Shown here piece after piece: positions 44,741 to 59,100 of a DNA stretch of 64,000 nt. The notes below the pieces were generated by a model. The model searched no databases. It saw only the letters and a program-made list of their open reading frames with translations, and had not been told where the DNA came from. This DNA is from Bugulina stolonifera (taxonomy: Eukaryota; Bryozoa; Gymnolaemata; Cheilostomatida; Bugulidae). How positions within the stretch are numbered: position 1 is the stretch's first letter; each line of letters starts with the position of its first letter. The position numbers and the translations under genes are program-made. The stretch spans positions 7,850,701-7,914,700 of the forward strand of contig OW285195.1 in NCBI GenBank assembly GCA_935421135.1. The letters are read 5' to 3'.

Positions 44741-47700
44741 ATGAAGACTCAAGTTTTAGCACTACTGCTGGCAGTAGTGATTGCTGCGGTAAGCGCAAAC
44801 GGTTTTGGGGCAGGGACCGCTCTGATTGGTGAAGAAGAGGCACTCGTCGGAAACCGACATGCAGACAGTATAGATGCCCAACAAAGTAGGCAAGAACTGG
44901 AACGTCTAAGAGCAGAAAAGAGACACCGACGACAGGAAGTGAGTTACCCTTACTGCGCAGCAACATAATTATGCTCCTCCCCCCCCCCCAATTATGCTAG
45001 ATGTAGTATATCGGAGTTTGAGCCGTGGGAGTTTAATTTCTAACTTGAAACTTACCACACCTTGAAAGGTGGCATGAGCAACACATCTGTACGTAAAGAG
45101 TATAAATGTAATAGATCAATAAATTGCATACAGGTAAAAGACTTGAGTCAAAGTGTCTATCAAGTTCATCAAGCTAGGTTTCATCCCTCAACTTTCCAAA
45201 CATGTAAATTCTAACAAATAGAATATAATGATGTATCATAAGAGATTCATTTCACTAGTTGAAGCGTAAATGTTGTACTATTTTGCTAAAAAGTATACAT
45301 AATTAATCAAGTACTGATCTTTCACAAAGAAATTCAATGCACATGTAAACAACCAAACACTTTAGAGCTCAAAGTGAAACCCTTTATCAGGATTAACCTC
45401 CACTGTCAGCTGTTGTCCCTAAGCAATCTTAAAGGTGCTTTTGATTTAGGTTAAAGTTATTTTTGTCCTCAACTCGCCCAACATACTAATCTTAAACAAA
45501 AATCATGCACTTAAGTCTAACCCCCCCCCCCCCCCCCCCCATCGAGCTGGACTAGTACAGAATCCTAATTCTCAAAATAGTAACTTCCCAGATTAATAGC
45601 TTGTTTGATGCAAGTTAGAGTACTATCAACTCCTTTAACTAGCACCACAGGATACTAAGTAGTAGAAGACCAAATTCAACTCACTAAAACAAATATTATC
45701 AACATGACCTGCTGACTTACTTAAAAAACTAAGTGATTCTAGTCCGTTTTCCTGTTGCTGACATTCATACAATAGTGTGTAACTATATATTTGTGCTAGA
45801 GAAGACGAGCAAGGCAAGCAAGGAGAGCAAGAAGGAAACAAGCGGTGGAAGCTCAAAAAGCTCAAAAGGTTGCAGCGCGACAGAACGCAGCTGCAGCAGA
45901 GTTCAAAAACTTACAAGCTGAGCGTTTCTTTGATGTGAACTATGACAAAAAGAATGCTGATAGTTTTGGTATGTAATTAGAGCACCTGGCACCTGTCAAA
46001 TTCTGTTTTATTCAAGTCTCTTGGCTGTCCTCTTACTTTTAATTCTTAATTCTATTATTGCCTGAGGACGATAGGGTTTGGAAGATTTGACATTTGTGTG
46101 AAGAGAATAGTACAGTAATTTCCGCTAATTTGAGATTTCGTGGAACGGTGCAATCAGTTTATTATAAGCACCATAGCCCCACGTATACAATATACATGTA
46201 GTATTACTAATCACTTATTTCATAGATAATGTATATTGCAGTCGTGAATATAGCTCGTAATACAGCTAATAGCGAAAGTTTCTCAGCCAAGGGGGGTGAT
46301 CGTCTAAACGACCAGGCAGGAGCTCGTGTGGCCACAAATCAAGAAGTGTTGGCTCAAGGCCAAGAGAGTGTCAGAGCTCTTGATGAAGCAGAAGTAGAAG
46401 CTATAGATGAGGCAGACCTAGCCGTGAGTATAGAGCTAAATACTACAGAACCTAGGCTAATACCAAGCAATATACTGACTATTATGTGCATACAGTCACT
46501 AGCATACACGAAATACATTACATGTAGCTCAAATTCTACCATTGACAAATAATGCACAATACATAAGTGGTAGGTTATGTAGTGTCTTCATGACTTCTTG
46601 GACTAGCCTGAGTCGCAAGTAAAATACCCAGAAGAGTCGCACAGCCTAGTTCAAAAGGGCTATTGACCTAGAGTTTTTCTTGGTCAAACAAAGCCACACC
46701 TACATGTACATTGTAGTTCATCGGCACATTAAATTTTCACGCCCAAAATAGAGGATTTTTCATTTGGCCCAAAGTGGTACGTTCACAAACCTGTGATGGA
46801 AGTGGGCTGGAAACCTTTTTCAGCAAGTTGGTCTGTGCCAGAGATTAGGTAGCGAAGGCACTAACAGCTACCAGTTTCTTGTACCTATCCCATCCAATTT
46901 AGACACAAATGAAACAGTAAGCATGCGCTTCAAGTTCTTGGTTTACAATGTATAATGCTAAAAACGGAAAAAATCTAACCAATCTATTTCCTGGTTATCT
47001 CTGAGGAACACAAGAATTAGTTTAGGTCTAGAAGAAGAGCCCATAGGCCCACACTGTGTTTGAAAAGTTAAATCCAATTAATCTTTTTCTAATTTATCCA
47101 ATTACCTGTCAAGTGCATTGATTGAATTAAACAGATTGTAAAAATGCTATCCTGATGAAGAAATAATTTATTTAGCCTCCTAAATTGGGATTTAATCTGT
47201 AGAACGGGGAAACATAGATGAATCATACTATCTAATCCTCAAAGATTAGTCTAAGAAAAGTTACAGAGGGTAAACATTAGGAGATTATGTAGCATTAAGA
47301 CCTTCGGGGAAAAGACTCCGAACCTTCTGCCATGTCATGGTAATAACAGAGACATATCCATAATATCAATAATGCTCTGTCATCATCTAAACTTGAAGTA
47401 AAAGATATATTGCTTACTTATTAGATTTGATCCCGGTAGAAATAATCCAAAATTCAACCAATTAACCAATTAGAAACTTTACTAATAACTTCATACACTA
47501 CCTTGAAAGCTCCATTTTGAAAAATAGTTGTGTAAAGTACTATCATGGAGCACTACACGAATTTATTATAAACTAAAATATAAGGATTTCTCTAGAAACA
47601 CCGAGAAAATGAACTCAACGCTAACCTAAAATTCTTGCTAACCTAGCTTATTCCTGTGATGTCAGTTTAGACATAATAACATGTTCTATTTCAACTAGTC

Positions 47701-48655
47701 AGGATACTTTAATAAACTATTGTATAATCATCAATCACTGTACTGTATTATACAATAATACGATTATCTGTACTGTATTATACAATAATACGATTACCTG
47801 TACTGTATTATACAATAATACGATTATCTGTACTGTATTATACAATAATACCATTATCTGTACTGTATTGTACAATAATACGATTATCTGTACTGTATTG
47901 TACAATAATGCGATTATCTGTACTGTATTATACAATAATATGATTATCTGCACTGTATTATACAATAATACGATTATCTGTACTGTATTATACAATAATA
48001 CGATTATCTGTACTGTATTATACAATAATATGATTATCTGTACTGTATTATACAATAATACGATTATCTGTACTGTATTGTACAATAATGCGATTATCTG
48101 TACTGTATTATACAATAATACAATTATCTGTACTGTATTATACAATAATACGATTATCTGTACTGTATTGTACGATAATGCGATTATCTGTACTGTATTA
48201 TACAATAATACGATTATCTGTACTGTATTATACAATAATACAATTATCTGTACTGTATTATACAATAATACGATTATCTGTACTGTATTATACAATAATA
48301 CAATTATCTGTACTGTATTATACAATAATACGATTATCTGTACTGTATTGTACAATAATACGATTATCGCTGACCAAAATCAAATGCTACAATTTCCAGG
48401 TTATACATGTATGACTGTAATATTATGTAAATAAAACTAAGCCATCAGAGTTGAGCAAATATCATATGTTTCGGCCATCTCTACATTTCATAATGCAATG
48501 TATACTTGTAGTCTGACTATCAAGATCAGGTCGGAGTGGCGGCTGAAGGAGGGCTGAATGATCAGGCAGCACTAAGGGCTAGAAGTCAAGGAGAAAACTT
48601 AGCTAGAGGAAGGCAGGGAGTTAGGGCCAATCAACAGGGATTTGTAGGAAAATAA
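44741..48655 (+). CDS. Small secreted protein, paralogue family member 2
   Basis: Exons 44741-44938 (66 codons), 45800-45968 (169 nt), 46242-46423 (182 nt), 48512-48655 (stop TAA), giving 230 aa with phases 0, 1, 0. The signal peptide MKTQVLALLLAVVIAAVSA precedes NGFG. The end of exon 1 and the start of exon 2 form a long basic stretch (RAEKRHRRQE then RRRARQARRARRK), a likely proprotein-convertase target or nucleic-acid/polyanion-binding patch. Exon 3 is Ala/Asn/Glu-rich (ALDEAEVEAIDEADLA). Unlike its paralogues it lacks the Gly/Phe/Arg C-terminus and ends QQGFVGK. A TTG two codons or more upstream is in frame, but the ATG is the natural start right after the acceptor. Intron 3 (2.1 kb) contains the 30-bp minisatellite. 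Function unknown. Confidence 0.82.
45521..45540. repeat. Homopolymer C20
   Basis: Twenty consecutive C in intron 1 of secreted gene 2. A shorter C run is at about 44981-44990. Length is likely unstable and may be affected by sequencing. Confidence 0.9.
47736..48368. repeat. 30-bp minisatellite, about 21 copies, intronic
   Basis: Units of the type GTACTGTATTATACAATAAT followed by ACGATTATCT, lying inside intron 3 of secreted gene 2, ending 143 bp before exon 4. Since 30 is a multiple of three, long repetitive frames occur on both strands; they are not genes. Each unit contains the palindrome-like TGTATTATACA. Confidence 0.95.
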
Positions 48656-51600
48656 TTCCCTCTTATTGGCTACGGCACATCGACAATTAATCCATGACCA
48701 TTTGATCCTATATTTATCAACTAAACATTGGTAAACCGACTATTACATTACTAGCACGCTGGCAGCTGTGTTATGTCTTTCAAAAAATCGATATACTGTA
48801 ACGTTAATGCATGCAAGTACGGCCGCTTGGCAGCGTACTATATAATGTCCGTGTTTATACCTGAAGAGCAGAGGATAAATGTAGGACCTTATGTTCATTA
48901 ACAACCAAGATGGTGTTTTGACTCAAACTCCATACACATGACCTAGACGCTGTGATGTTATCAAGTATCAGTGAATATCAATCACATATTATGACATACT
49001 ATTGCTGATACTCAAATTATGTGGTATTACATCTTCACGATATTCAGTTGTTGAACTTTCAATCGAATTCAATTTTTAGCATACATTTTATTGTGTTTGT
49101 ATGCACATGTATGCATGCTGATTGGACAGTGTAACCTGATATCTACATTGTACATGTTATTGAACTTATTTACAATATTATTTATGGTGCTTCTTTGAAT
49201 TTTGAAATGTTTAAAAGCTTTGTGCGAATGTCTTATCCTCAAAAAATTAATAGAAATATACAACTACATTGTATGTTCCACAGCTGGGTCTTGTATTATT
49301 TTTCTAGCTTTTAGTCATCATTTATAAATTTGTCTACCAAAATATCAAAAATGCAGACTACTTACCACATCCCTACATTGGTCAAATTAGTTCCAAACTG
49401 GCTTACAAATAAATAACCACAAATTAACAAGTAAACATTATATAATCCACTACAAACAAGTACTGCTCTTGGATGGTCTGATAAATTGTTCTACTTCAAT
49501 TTTCTTCCGTTTACCTACATTGCTCTTACTGCAGCTATATGCATTGAAGCTATCAAATATAAACTGTACAAACTTAGCTACATGAGACGGCACTTTTTCA
49601 CTTTCTGCAAACGAATCTTAGTTAATTAGTTAATGTCAGATACATGGTGCAACAATCCAATCATATAATTCATTAAAAATAAGCTATAATTAGTGTCTGG
49701 ATATTGATCAAGGCCACCAGTGGGCGGGCACTATGCCTAGCCTTTGGATCCTGAACTACAAACGAATGAGTCGGTCTACCTAATCTGACGGTCTCCGTGT
49801 AGACAAGCCTTATGTAACCGACCGTTAGTGAGTTACTTCATGTTCTAAAAGGCTTCCTTTGCATTAAAACTTGAGGGGAGGACAACTTCTTCAGAAGAAA
49901 TGCCAGTTTCATTGGAACTGACTGTTAATGCATTTTTTATTAAAGAGTAGAGTTACTAAGAATGGACAACTCCTAACCTACTGATGACTCAGTGTAAATC
50001 AATGCCATAACCCAACCTCATTGAATGCTCAATCTACGATGTGCATATTCTAGCATCTCTACTTGATAAAGCATGACAACTTGTGCATACTCGAGCACAC
50101 CCACTTAAGTTATGAAATTACATTCTTAATCTTTTAGTATCTAAGAAATAAATAAATCATAGAATGTCTCCATGCATCGGTTGTCCGTGTGTATCACCCT
50201 TCTTGTTTCTTCCACCAGTAATCCCCCAAAGAAATAGTTAATCTGTCTCTCCATAAATCAGCATTAGCATATAATAGCCCAACCAGTACCATCCTATGAC
50301 ACTGCAATCTAATCTACTCCACTAATCATATTATTTATTTCTAGCTTTACTTTCAACTCTATATTGCAGCTAAGGTAACCTAAGTCCAACTTACAACAAT
50401 CCATCTTCCGGTTTTATATGTCACTTCCTTTTTTGGTATTAAAATACTATTCACAAACAGAATTCGGTTGAAAACTAACAAAGGAATGTCACAAGAATAC
50501 CCTGAGACTTCAAACACCTGCAGACACTGTGTCTACTTGTCGAGTTGTCTAGATTTATACCATATTCACATGGAGATATAGATCCGATATTAAAATCATA
50601 CTTGATGAGTCTAAGAATTTTTTCTTGACCAGAGATAAAAGAACCCAGAAAGTTGTCTTATGAACTTTTTAGCCCCTTAGTTGACATACTTGCATATCTA
50701 CATGTACATTGATGTAGATATCTATTCAATTACTGCATGGGCCCTTTCTGTTCAGAACTTCTAGAAAGTGCAATTCATCTATATACCTCATCTCCAACAG
50801 GAAGTTAAATGTGTTGTTGTGAACACCCTATAAACAGTGACTACAAATGAGTATATGATGAAAAAGTATATTACGCTACATATACATTGTATACATAATA
50901 TAATAAAGTTATAGGCTAGGTATCACATATTATAATTGTATATTGTATACATGAATAAATGTAGTACACGTACATGTAATGTAGTCCTAACATGATAGTA
51001 ATGCATTGCACTGTGTTTGTGTATATCTCAATGCTATGAAGCTAAATTCAGCCATAATACAAACACCTAGAATTTTCATTTGATGAAAAATAATAAAATA
51101 ATTAATGCAAACAGGCAAAGATTACCAGTAACAATCCTATTGTCTCCTCTAAACAAAGGCTTTTACATTGATAGATTTCGTCTTGCTTATACTGGATTAG
51201 CTCAAACTTAATCCTATTGTGATCTCAGACACATATGCAGTTAGAAAATTAAGAATGAAAGATTATTGGTTATATTCTTCTCCAGTTTCTTGTTGCAAGA
51301 CTAAGCACAATAACTAGACGAATTAATTGTACTCCACCTTAATATACTGTTTTAAATACACTAGAAACTGTTATATACATATAGGTAGAACAGTGACCTA
51401 TATGTCATTACGCTGAGATATACATGTACATGTGGGTTCCAACATATTTGTATAGTAAGTAGCAATGCAGTACCATGGCTTAGTGACCAGATAACACCAA
51501 GTCAAAAATCGCTGCGCCATTTGGATATCTTTTTTCGAACCGATGATCAAAGTTTGGAAATGTATCATTAAAAACTCTAGCAGTATAATTTTAGAGAGCA

Positions 51601-53220
51601 GCTGTGGCTTAGTGGTTAGAATGCTGAACCTTCATGCTGAAGGTCCCAGGTTTGAATCCCGGTCACAGTGGTGTTAGGAAGAGCATCCAGCCACAATTGC
51701 TCCTGTGCCTCATAAAAGTCCTTGGGGTCATGCAAGTAGCATGGCTTCAAGGCAACTCCTCTACCCCTGTCAAAAAAGGCCATGTCATCTGGGCGTTTTC
51801 TCACAGGGAGTTGGCCAGTTGGCAAGCTGCAAGGGGCTGGACACGCCGAGGAGTATAATCCTGGTAAGTTGCTTGTTTAATATCAGACATTTGAAATTTT
51901 GCAGTTAATACAATAATTATAAGACTATAATTGTAAACTCACGGACAAAGTATGATAGGTCACAGTTGTGTAACAACCAGTGGACACTGCATTTCATTTA
52001 CTGGTAACTAAGCAAGTCAATGGGTTTTGAAGTAAGCACATTGTAGAGCATTTATGTATGTAAAATTACTCAGATATTTAGCTCATTATCACTAAATAAT
52101 CAAAATAATATACAATTGCAAATGAACATACTGTTCTTCTAAACTTGTTTTTATCCCTTGTTACATTACCCTTACTATGGAAGCAGCCATATATTTTGCT
52201 TTCATTTCACCAATTGCAAGCATTCAATAACACATCCAGTGTTTTAGTTGTTCACTTAATTCAGTCAATTAGAGGGAGAGTATGGGATAGTGTTAACATT
52301 ATTAATTCTCAAATCTTCAGAGTTGTGTTCTCTTGGGCAAATCTACTGAACATTTAAATTTAACTTGCATTGCATGTTAACCCTTTATTTAGTAGATTTT
52401 GTCTTGGTAATATATACTTAGAAAATTAGCTTATACAGACATAGGACTTCATTTGACTGCTGCCACAGTACAATTTGTGAGATGATGTAATAATTATTGC
52501 AAGGGTGTATGGATGTCGATTAGCCTTAGACAGTGAAGTATGGGTGAACCATTTACTATCTCTCTCTGACCCCCAAGAGAGTACTGAGTTTTAGCTATTA
52601 CAGTGGGTCTCAAGGCAGTCTACTATGTACTGTTAAACAAGTTTAACATAACACGTTAAATTAGACACTATTTCCTACAGTTTGCCAACATTTCCTAACA
52701 TTTCCTGCAATTTTCTAACATGGAATTGCTACACAAAGTAACTAATTAATATTGCAATTAATTGTTGCATTATATACCAGAAAGCTAATTTTAGTAATAA
52801 TCAAGTATTCATAAGCAATACCAAAACCTGCTAGACAACTCCTAGCAGAAACAGCAATCTGGTTGAGGAGGGCCAAGCTATTAATGATGATCTCATCCCA
52901 AGATAGTATAAGCCTACAAATAAGGATGACAATAACACATGTAAAAATTGAAAGTGCAGAGAACAAAATGGGTGGCGAAGAATGATTTTTTTCGTGTAAG
53001 TTATGCTTAGATAAGCTTACAATAACAGTGTCTTCAATTTTGCATTATCAAGCATGCAGATGTCCTGAAGATAATAAATTGTTTCACTAACATACGTAGG
53101 CTTAGCAGATGAAGGGCGTTACCACAAGGGATTACTGTGCAGGATTATACAGAGAAACTAACCATTAATTAAATAGAACTCGCATATACACTTTAGATAA
53201 TCTGAGATTTTCATTATAAT
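48656..53220. other. Non-coding interval between secreted genes 2 and 3
   Basis: No exon chain recognised. It contains the fuller SINE copy at 51595-51870 and otherwise AT-rich unique DNA. Short frames here have no hallmarks of coding sequence. Confidence 0.5.
51595..51870 (+). mobile_element. tRNA-derived SINE, near full length
   Basis: The head has a perfect Pol III A box (TGGCTTAGTGG, 51605-51615) and a near-perfect B box (GTTTGAATC, 51650-51658) at tRNA-like spacing. The body has GTGTTAGGAAGAGCATCCAG, resembling the GGAAGGGCATCC core known from several animal SINE groups, and the tail ends GGAGTATAATCCTGGTAAG. A second copy is at 36003-36260. A target duplication was not evident. Confidence 0.8.
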
Positions 53221-53230
53221 AAAATACAGA

Positions 53231-53237
53231 TATAAAT
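53231..53237 (+). promoter_or_regulatory. TATA box of secreted gene 3
   Basis: TATAAAT about 100 bp upstream of the first-exon donor at 53334. Confidence 0.6.
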
Positions 53238-53261
53238 GTTGTATTTCAAATTTATTCCTCT

Positions 53262-53333
53262 CAGATCTCAGGAAGGTTGCGCGCCAAACAGACGTCTGAT
53301 TTACCTAGAGCTGGTCTCAGTAAACGTTAGCAG
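53262..53333 (+). other. Non-coding first exon of secreted gene 3
   Basis: Ends GTTAGCAG before GTAAGG at 53334; joins the acceptor at 53702-53703, nine bases before the ATG. The 5' end is estimated. Confidence 0.55.
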
Positions 53334-53712
53334 GTAAGGACTTGGTCATACATCTACATCTGTGTTACCACTTTCTCATAAGTAAGCAGGGCAAGCACAC
53401 TATTTACATGGTACACTATTCTGATGAAATTCTTACGATATGCATGTGAATATATATTACAATATAACACATGTCATGCCAGTGTCTTTCATACATTGTT
53501 GTAACTAAGTAAGTTTATATTGCAGCGCAACAATTGCTGTGATTTTGCTTGAATAAAAAATTTCCCGCACCTATTTAACAAATATTGTAAGTTATTTCAA
53601 TCAGTTCCAATAGACTAAGAGTAGCTTCAGAGATTTTGGGTTTATAAATAATTTTAGTAGAAGGACATAACTATTTATTGTTATTATATTTCTAACTTGA
53701 CAGGCAGTCAGC

Positions 53713-55869
53713 ATGAATAAACTACTATCCTTGGCCTTTGTGGTCACAACCTTAGCCTGTGGTTCTCATGCACAGTTTGGGGGTGGAGCAGGTGCCCAGG
53801 CTGGAACCAAGCTTAATTCACAAAATCAGTTTGAAAGTGGACTAGAAGCCGGTCAAAAGGGAGCTGCGAGAGGAAAGACAGGCGTGAATGCAGCAAGTAA
53901 TAAGGCTAAAGTAAGTATTACTTATCACTGGCAATATCAGAAAAAATATTTCAACCTTATACAACCTTGTACATGACTTGCTTAAGATTTTAAAAACAAG
54001 CATTATAAAGGGCTTTACCTGCCTTCCCCTACAACAAACCATTTTATTGGACGATTTATCATGCACAATATTTAGTTTTTGTAGGTCCAAATTCCGCAAA
54101 TAGTTCAAGTTATGACTTGTCTGATTGTATATTTGTAAAAGCAATTTATAGGCCGACCAAAAGCTGTACCTTTCTTACCCATTCTTACTTCAATATGGCT
54201 TGTCGTATTATAATTATTAAAGTTTTATCTGTAATCTGTATAAAACAAATCTTTTGCAAAATAATAAATGATAGCAGGTCTACTATGATTGGCTAAAAAA
54301 AATGGTTTATTAAAAGATAATAATAAATACACACCAATACAACCAGTCACACTAGCTTTTACCACCATAACTTACAGTATGTGCAGTGGATGTCTACACT
54401 TGTGTGGCATATGACCAGTACATTAACATGTGCATCCACAGTTTTGAAGAATAAATTAGCCAATCACATTATGAATATGTTATAAATTAACCAATCACAT
54501 TATGAATATGTTATAAATTAACCAATCACATTATGAATATGTTATGAATTAACCGATCATATTACGAACATGTCATGATGTATTACAGAAACTAAGAGCT
54601 GGAGAGAGTGTTGGTGTCGCTGCCAACACCGCTAAGAGAGGAGACGCTGCTGGCAATCTCCATTTTAAAAATGGCGCGGCACTTGAAGGATACCAAGGTG
54701 TTCAGATATTCGACAACATTGACACTGCTGGAAAATCTCAGAACGCTCACAAAGTGGGTAAGTGGTAAAAGTTTGTAAATTAAACAGATTGAGAAAAAAA
54801 AACTAGTTACTGATGAACATTTCGAATTAAACCAAGAGAGGTCACAGAACCAGTGAACAGGAGAAAGTACTTATCATACCCTAGTGAACTCAACCTCCCA
54901 CACTGCTAGACTTGCATTGGATTTACATGTATTTGACCAATGTTCATTCCAAAAGCTGATATTATATATAATGTAGGCCTACATGTATATACATGTAAAA
55001 GAATATCCAAACACAATCATTGCTCAAATAAAGTCTTCATCTTGTAGGTAGCTACACTGTGTACAGCTGCTGAGCCCCTATTGTTCAAAGCTTTCTATTT
55101 AAACAGCTTAATCATTTTTAGTTTCAAGACTGTTAGTTTAATTTACTTTATCTCCTATATTCATACAGTACTGAGCTTCTCTGAGGACAAGGCACATGAC
55201 GACGCTTTCAGAATCGGAGCTAACAGTGGATTGAAAAAGAATGGCGCTAATAAAGTGGCAGCACATGAGCAACTAGCTGCTGGCCAATATGCAACAGGCG
55301 CTGCTATTGACAATGTAGATGTTATTGGCAATACAGAACTAGATGCCGCAGTAAGTGAAATGCTCAAACTAATTTCACATGCATATCAACTACCTGCTCT
55401 GCAGTTCAAGTACCTGCTCTACAGTTTAAGCACCTGCTCTGAATTTCAAGCACTTGCTCTGAGTTTCACTTCCACTTTCATAATTTGATATGAGCCACAA
55501 GCAGTACACATTATTGGTGTGTTCCACCTCTACAGGAATTGTTCACAGAGTAAGATTTCCACATTACTATTATTATTATTTTCCCTGTAGGCATTGAACC
55601 AGGATAAGTTGGGTGTAATAGATGCCAAAGAAGTACAAGATGCACAATACTTGAATGGATTTGACCGAGGAGCTGGTCAACTTGGATTCGGACAGTTTGC
55701 AGAAATTGACTCGAGCTTTGGAGCAGCAAACCCCTTTGGTGGTTTCTTTGGTGGTGGAGGATTCGGTGGTGGAGCATTCGGTGGTGGAGCATTCGGAGGT
55801 CCAGTATTCGGAGGAGGTGGTGGCTTTATTGGAGGTGGCAAAGGATTTTTAAGACGAAGGAGAAAGTAG
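53713..55869 (+). CDS. Small secreted protein with Gly/Phe-rich C-terminus, paralogue family member 3
   Basis: Exons 53713-53910 (66 codons), 54589-54757 (169 nt), 55169-55350 (182 nt), 55591-55869 (stop TAG), giving 275 aa with phases 0, 1, 0. The signal peptide is MNKLLSLAFVVTTLACGSHA with cleavage likely before QFGGGAG. The middle is Ala/Asn/Gly-rich and lacks the basic block of members 2 and 4. The final exon is longer than in other members because it has a Gly/Phe repeat (GGGGFGGGAFGGGAFGG) followed by KGFLRRRRK. Gly-rich repeats of this sort are typical of structural matrix proteins, but that role is inference. An AATAAA lies about 280 nt after the stop. Confidence 0.85.
54452..54580. 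repeat. Short tandem repeat, about four 32-bp copies, intronic
   Basis: Units of the type ATTAACCAATCACATTATG plus AATATGTTATAA end just before exon 2 of secreted gene 3. The last copy is diverged and runs up to the splice acceptor. Confidence 0.85.
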
Positions 55870-56146
55870 AGTTAGATAATACATAATTATGGTTACTTGT
55901 TATTAGCTCTATAGTTGGCATGCGTTATTATGAACAGTTAATGTTTGTACAATATAACTGAATCATGAAGGCAATGACGGTATTTCGGAGCCTGATAAAA
56001 TTATTTCACATTAGGGGTGAGAAAATTGGTTATTGTTTTCTTCTTTTACTCAAACGCAATCTATATTTTATATTTATTAAAACCTTTTTATCTCTAACTC
56101 AATTTGTTTATTTTGTGAATGATGAAGACAACGTATGATTTCTCAA

Positions 56147-56152
56147 AATAAA
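56147..56152 (+). promoter_or_regulatory. Candidate poly(A) signal of secreted gene 3
   Basis: AATAAA about 280 nt downstream of the stop codon, followed by a T-rich stretch. Confidence 0.5.
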
Positions 56153-59100
56153 GACAATAATTTAAGTTGAACTCTTGCCAACTTTATATATTACGTTGTA
56201 TGTTTATACTGCACATTTTACAGTCGAATTTTTCTAGATTAATACCAGTTGTACTATAACACCGAGCTGAATTGTATCTAATTACTTATTCAAATTCCAA
56301 CGAATTGACTGTCAAAAAGTCCTAAATTCATTGTTTTATAAAAATTCTGAAAGATCATATTTATAAGTGTAAATGTGCATGACTGAACTTTGCTGTTTAT
56401 TCATTTATTCATTTCAATTTCATATAAAATGCATAAATAAAACAAGTATAAACTTGAATAAGTTAGGTTCACAGAATTCTAAGCATGTTATCCGTAAGCG
56501 AGTGGGCAATTCTGTAATCTCATCATTAAATTGTCAGACAGCCATAAACTGTAGTCAGAGAGCTGTAAAATATGCAAACCCACACGTGCTCTTGCCTATA
56601 ACTACTACTGGTATATCATATGGTAATAATAATCTATCAATAGCCTTAGTCTAAAGCCCTACCAGCATCTAGGAGCGGCAGACGTTAATGCACCCTGTAA
56701 GTATACATATTACAAAGACGCAATTAATATAGATAAGGATCTCTTGTCTAAAAATTATAACATTCTACTTCAGCGATTATGAACCTCAGATTAAATGATT
56801 TAGCTCCGATTTAGTGTGCAAAAAATCTCTCCCAGGAATTATCACACAAACACTTTCCACAAATCCATAATCCCACAGACATGTGCTTATGTTAATTAGG
56901 TCAGTCAAGAGAGCCAATAATATACTGGCGTCTGATGATTTATGACATAAATATACCTTTAGACTGGGAGTAAGCTGTTTAATTCTTGTCAACTTGTCTT
57001 TCAGGTACATATTCCACCACCCTTCCTCCATTAGACTGAGATCCAACTTGTTTTTTAGGTATATTATACTATACTACCCTTTTCTCATTAGACTGGGATC
57101 CAAAAACTGTTCACAGAATATAATCTCTGTATTCTCAAAGCTCTGTCTTAGTCTAAGAATCAACTGATTAAAGTACTTGTAGTTAAGTCAGAGTATCTAC
57201 AGTTCAGCTATAGTATGCATATTGTATGTGTATGCCTAACTACAGTAACTTGGCAATGGCATTACATGGATTTTCTGGTACAGCTAAAAATAATTTTTAC
57301 AAATAAATGGGCCCATTGTAAAATTGAGATGCACGCGAGTGATGTCTAACTGGTATCAAAAACTCTAAGCTATCTCTGTACATCTGTTTAAAAAAAGACA
57401 TTTTTATTTGCACGTTTTTCCAAAGTTAATTTGATATAATAATAGCATAAAATATTTGTAGGTAAATGAATTTCTATTACCAAGTAGTAACAGAAATCTC
57501 CTAATACTAACAGGGAGGGACAAATCCCAACATGTAACATTGCATAGCATGGAGGGTAAACACTTTAACAATAAATCATAGTCTACTGTTCTACTATCTG
57601 CTAATAACCAATGATTATCACTTCACTTACTGTAGAACCTGCACACAGGTACAGTGTGTCCAGTTGTGTACAATGTGTAGTGTTCATTGGTGGATAACAA
57701 AAGCGCATAAAGTCCTACAACTGCAATCTGTAGAAATCTGAATGGGGAAAGTTGTTTAATTTATTGAGTTAATTGCATTACCATGTGCTACAGAATTTCT
57801 TTGGCATAAATACAAAATAACGCATTACTGTAATAAATATATATTTATTATGTTATTGTGCAATGCAATGTAACCAGGAGAAGAAAACTCCACATTAGAG
57901 AGAATTTATGAAAACATTCTACACAGTACATTCTTCTCTCTAATAAACAGCCCTAGGCAGTTGTGAAAACTTAATTGTCGTCCGCATAAAACAGCGAGCG
58001 TCACGTACTAATATTCCTGGAGTGAAAGCCCTAAATACTTGCCTATGGTTGTATATGCTCAGTGAGTCTGTAACTGAAGTCTATTTGCTATTGTCAACTT
58101 GACACGCTCTCACAGAATAATAATTACAGTGTATAATGAGTCATCTAACTATTGACCTGGTCTGTATCAGGTGACCATGGAGATTGGCCTGCGTACCATA
58201 GAATATAATTATAGTTATATAATAATGTATTTTAACTATAATTAGAATAATGTGTAATTACATATATATTAATTACATTGTATATAATTACTCAATCTGC
58301 ATACAGTGTACTGTTTTGGTGTTTAACACCTTATCAGTGCAGCTCAGGGATATACTAGGAGAACACCTTGGCAATACTGTATATTTACAGCAAAGAGTAT
58401 TTAAAAGGTGTGAAATACACTGAACCAGAGTTCTCAAGCTGCCAGAGACAGTGAGAATTATGTCTATACAGCAGATGTAAAATGTACAATGGATATAATG
58501 CAAATCTACAAGCACATCACAAGAAATGTAGCCTCCAGTAAGGCTTTATTCTTACTAGAAACATTAACATAATAGTTATGGTACTGTTACTACAGAGAGC
58601 AAGCAACTCCAATATATGTATAATTACATATCTGTGTACCTATACATACATATATCAATATAATATAGATATACACGCAATATATTATTAAAAAATCCTT
58701 GAATACATACACGCATAAATATACCCTTGTAAATAATGAAAATTATATGAATTCTTAGGCTACAAGTACAATGTAAATAACTGCATGGAAGCGGGGGGGG
58801 GGGGTGGAGGGGCTTGCAAACTACATATTAAACAACTGCTGAGTTCCACAGGAACCAGGGTGGAATGGGTATACATTGTATATATGCACCCCACACAATA
58901 ATATGCTTTTTAAAGACAGCGTAAACCTTTTAACCTCTGCTGCTTTTGTAAACTTAGAAGTTCTTCAAAAAATGGCGCTGGAGCCTCCTGTCTGACTAAA
59001 TAAATTTTAAGAGCAATATTCTCGCTTTATAACATCTATGAAAGCTTTTTCCGTTTTATCAAACTAGCCCAAACATTGGTCCTAATTAGCTGACGTCATG

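Noticed and set aside
47735..48434. Repetitive frames on both strands (VLYNT/QIIVL type)
   Set aside because: Readings of the 30-bp minisatellite in an intron of secreted gene 2.
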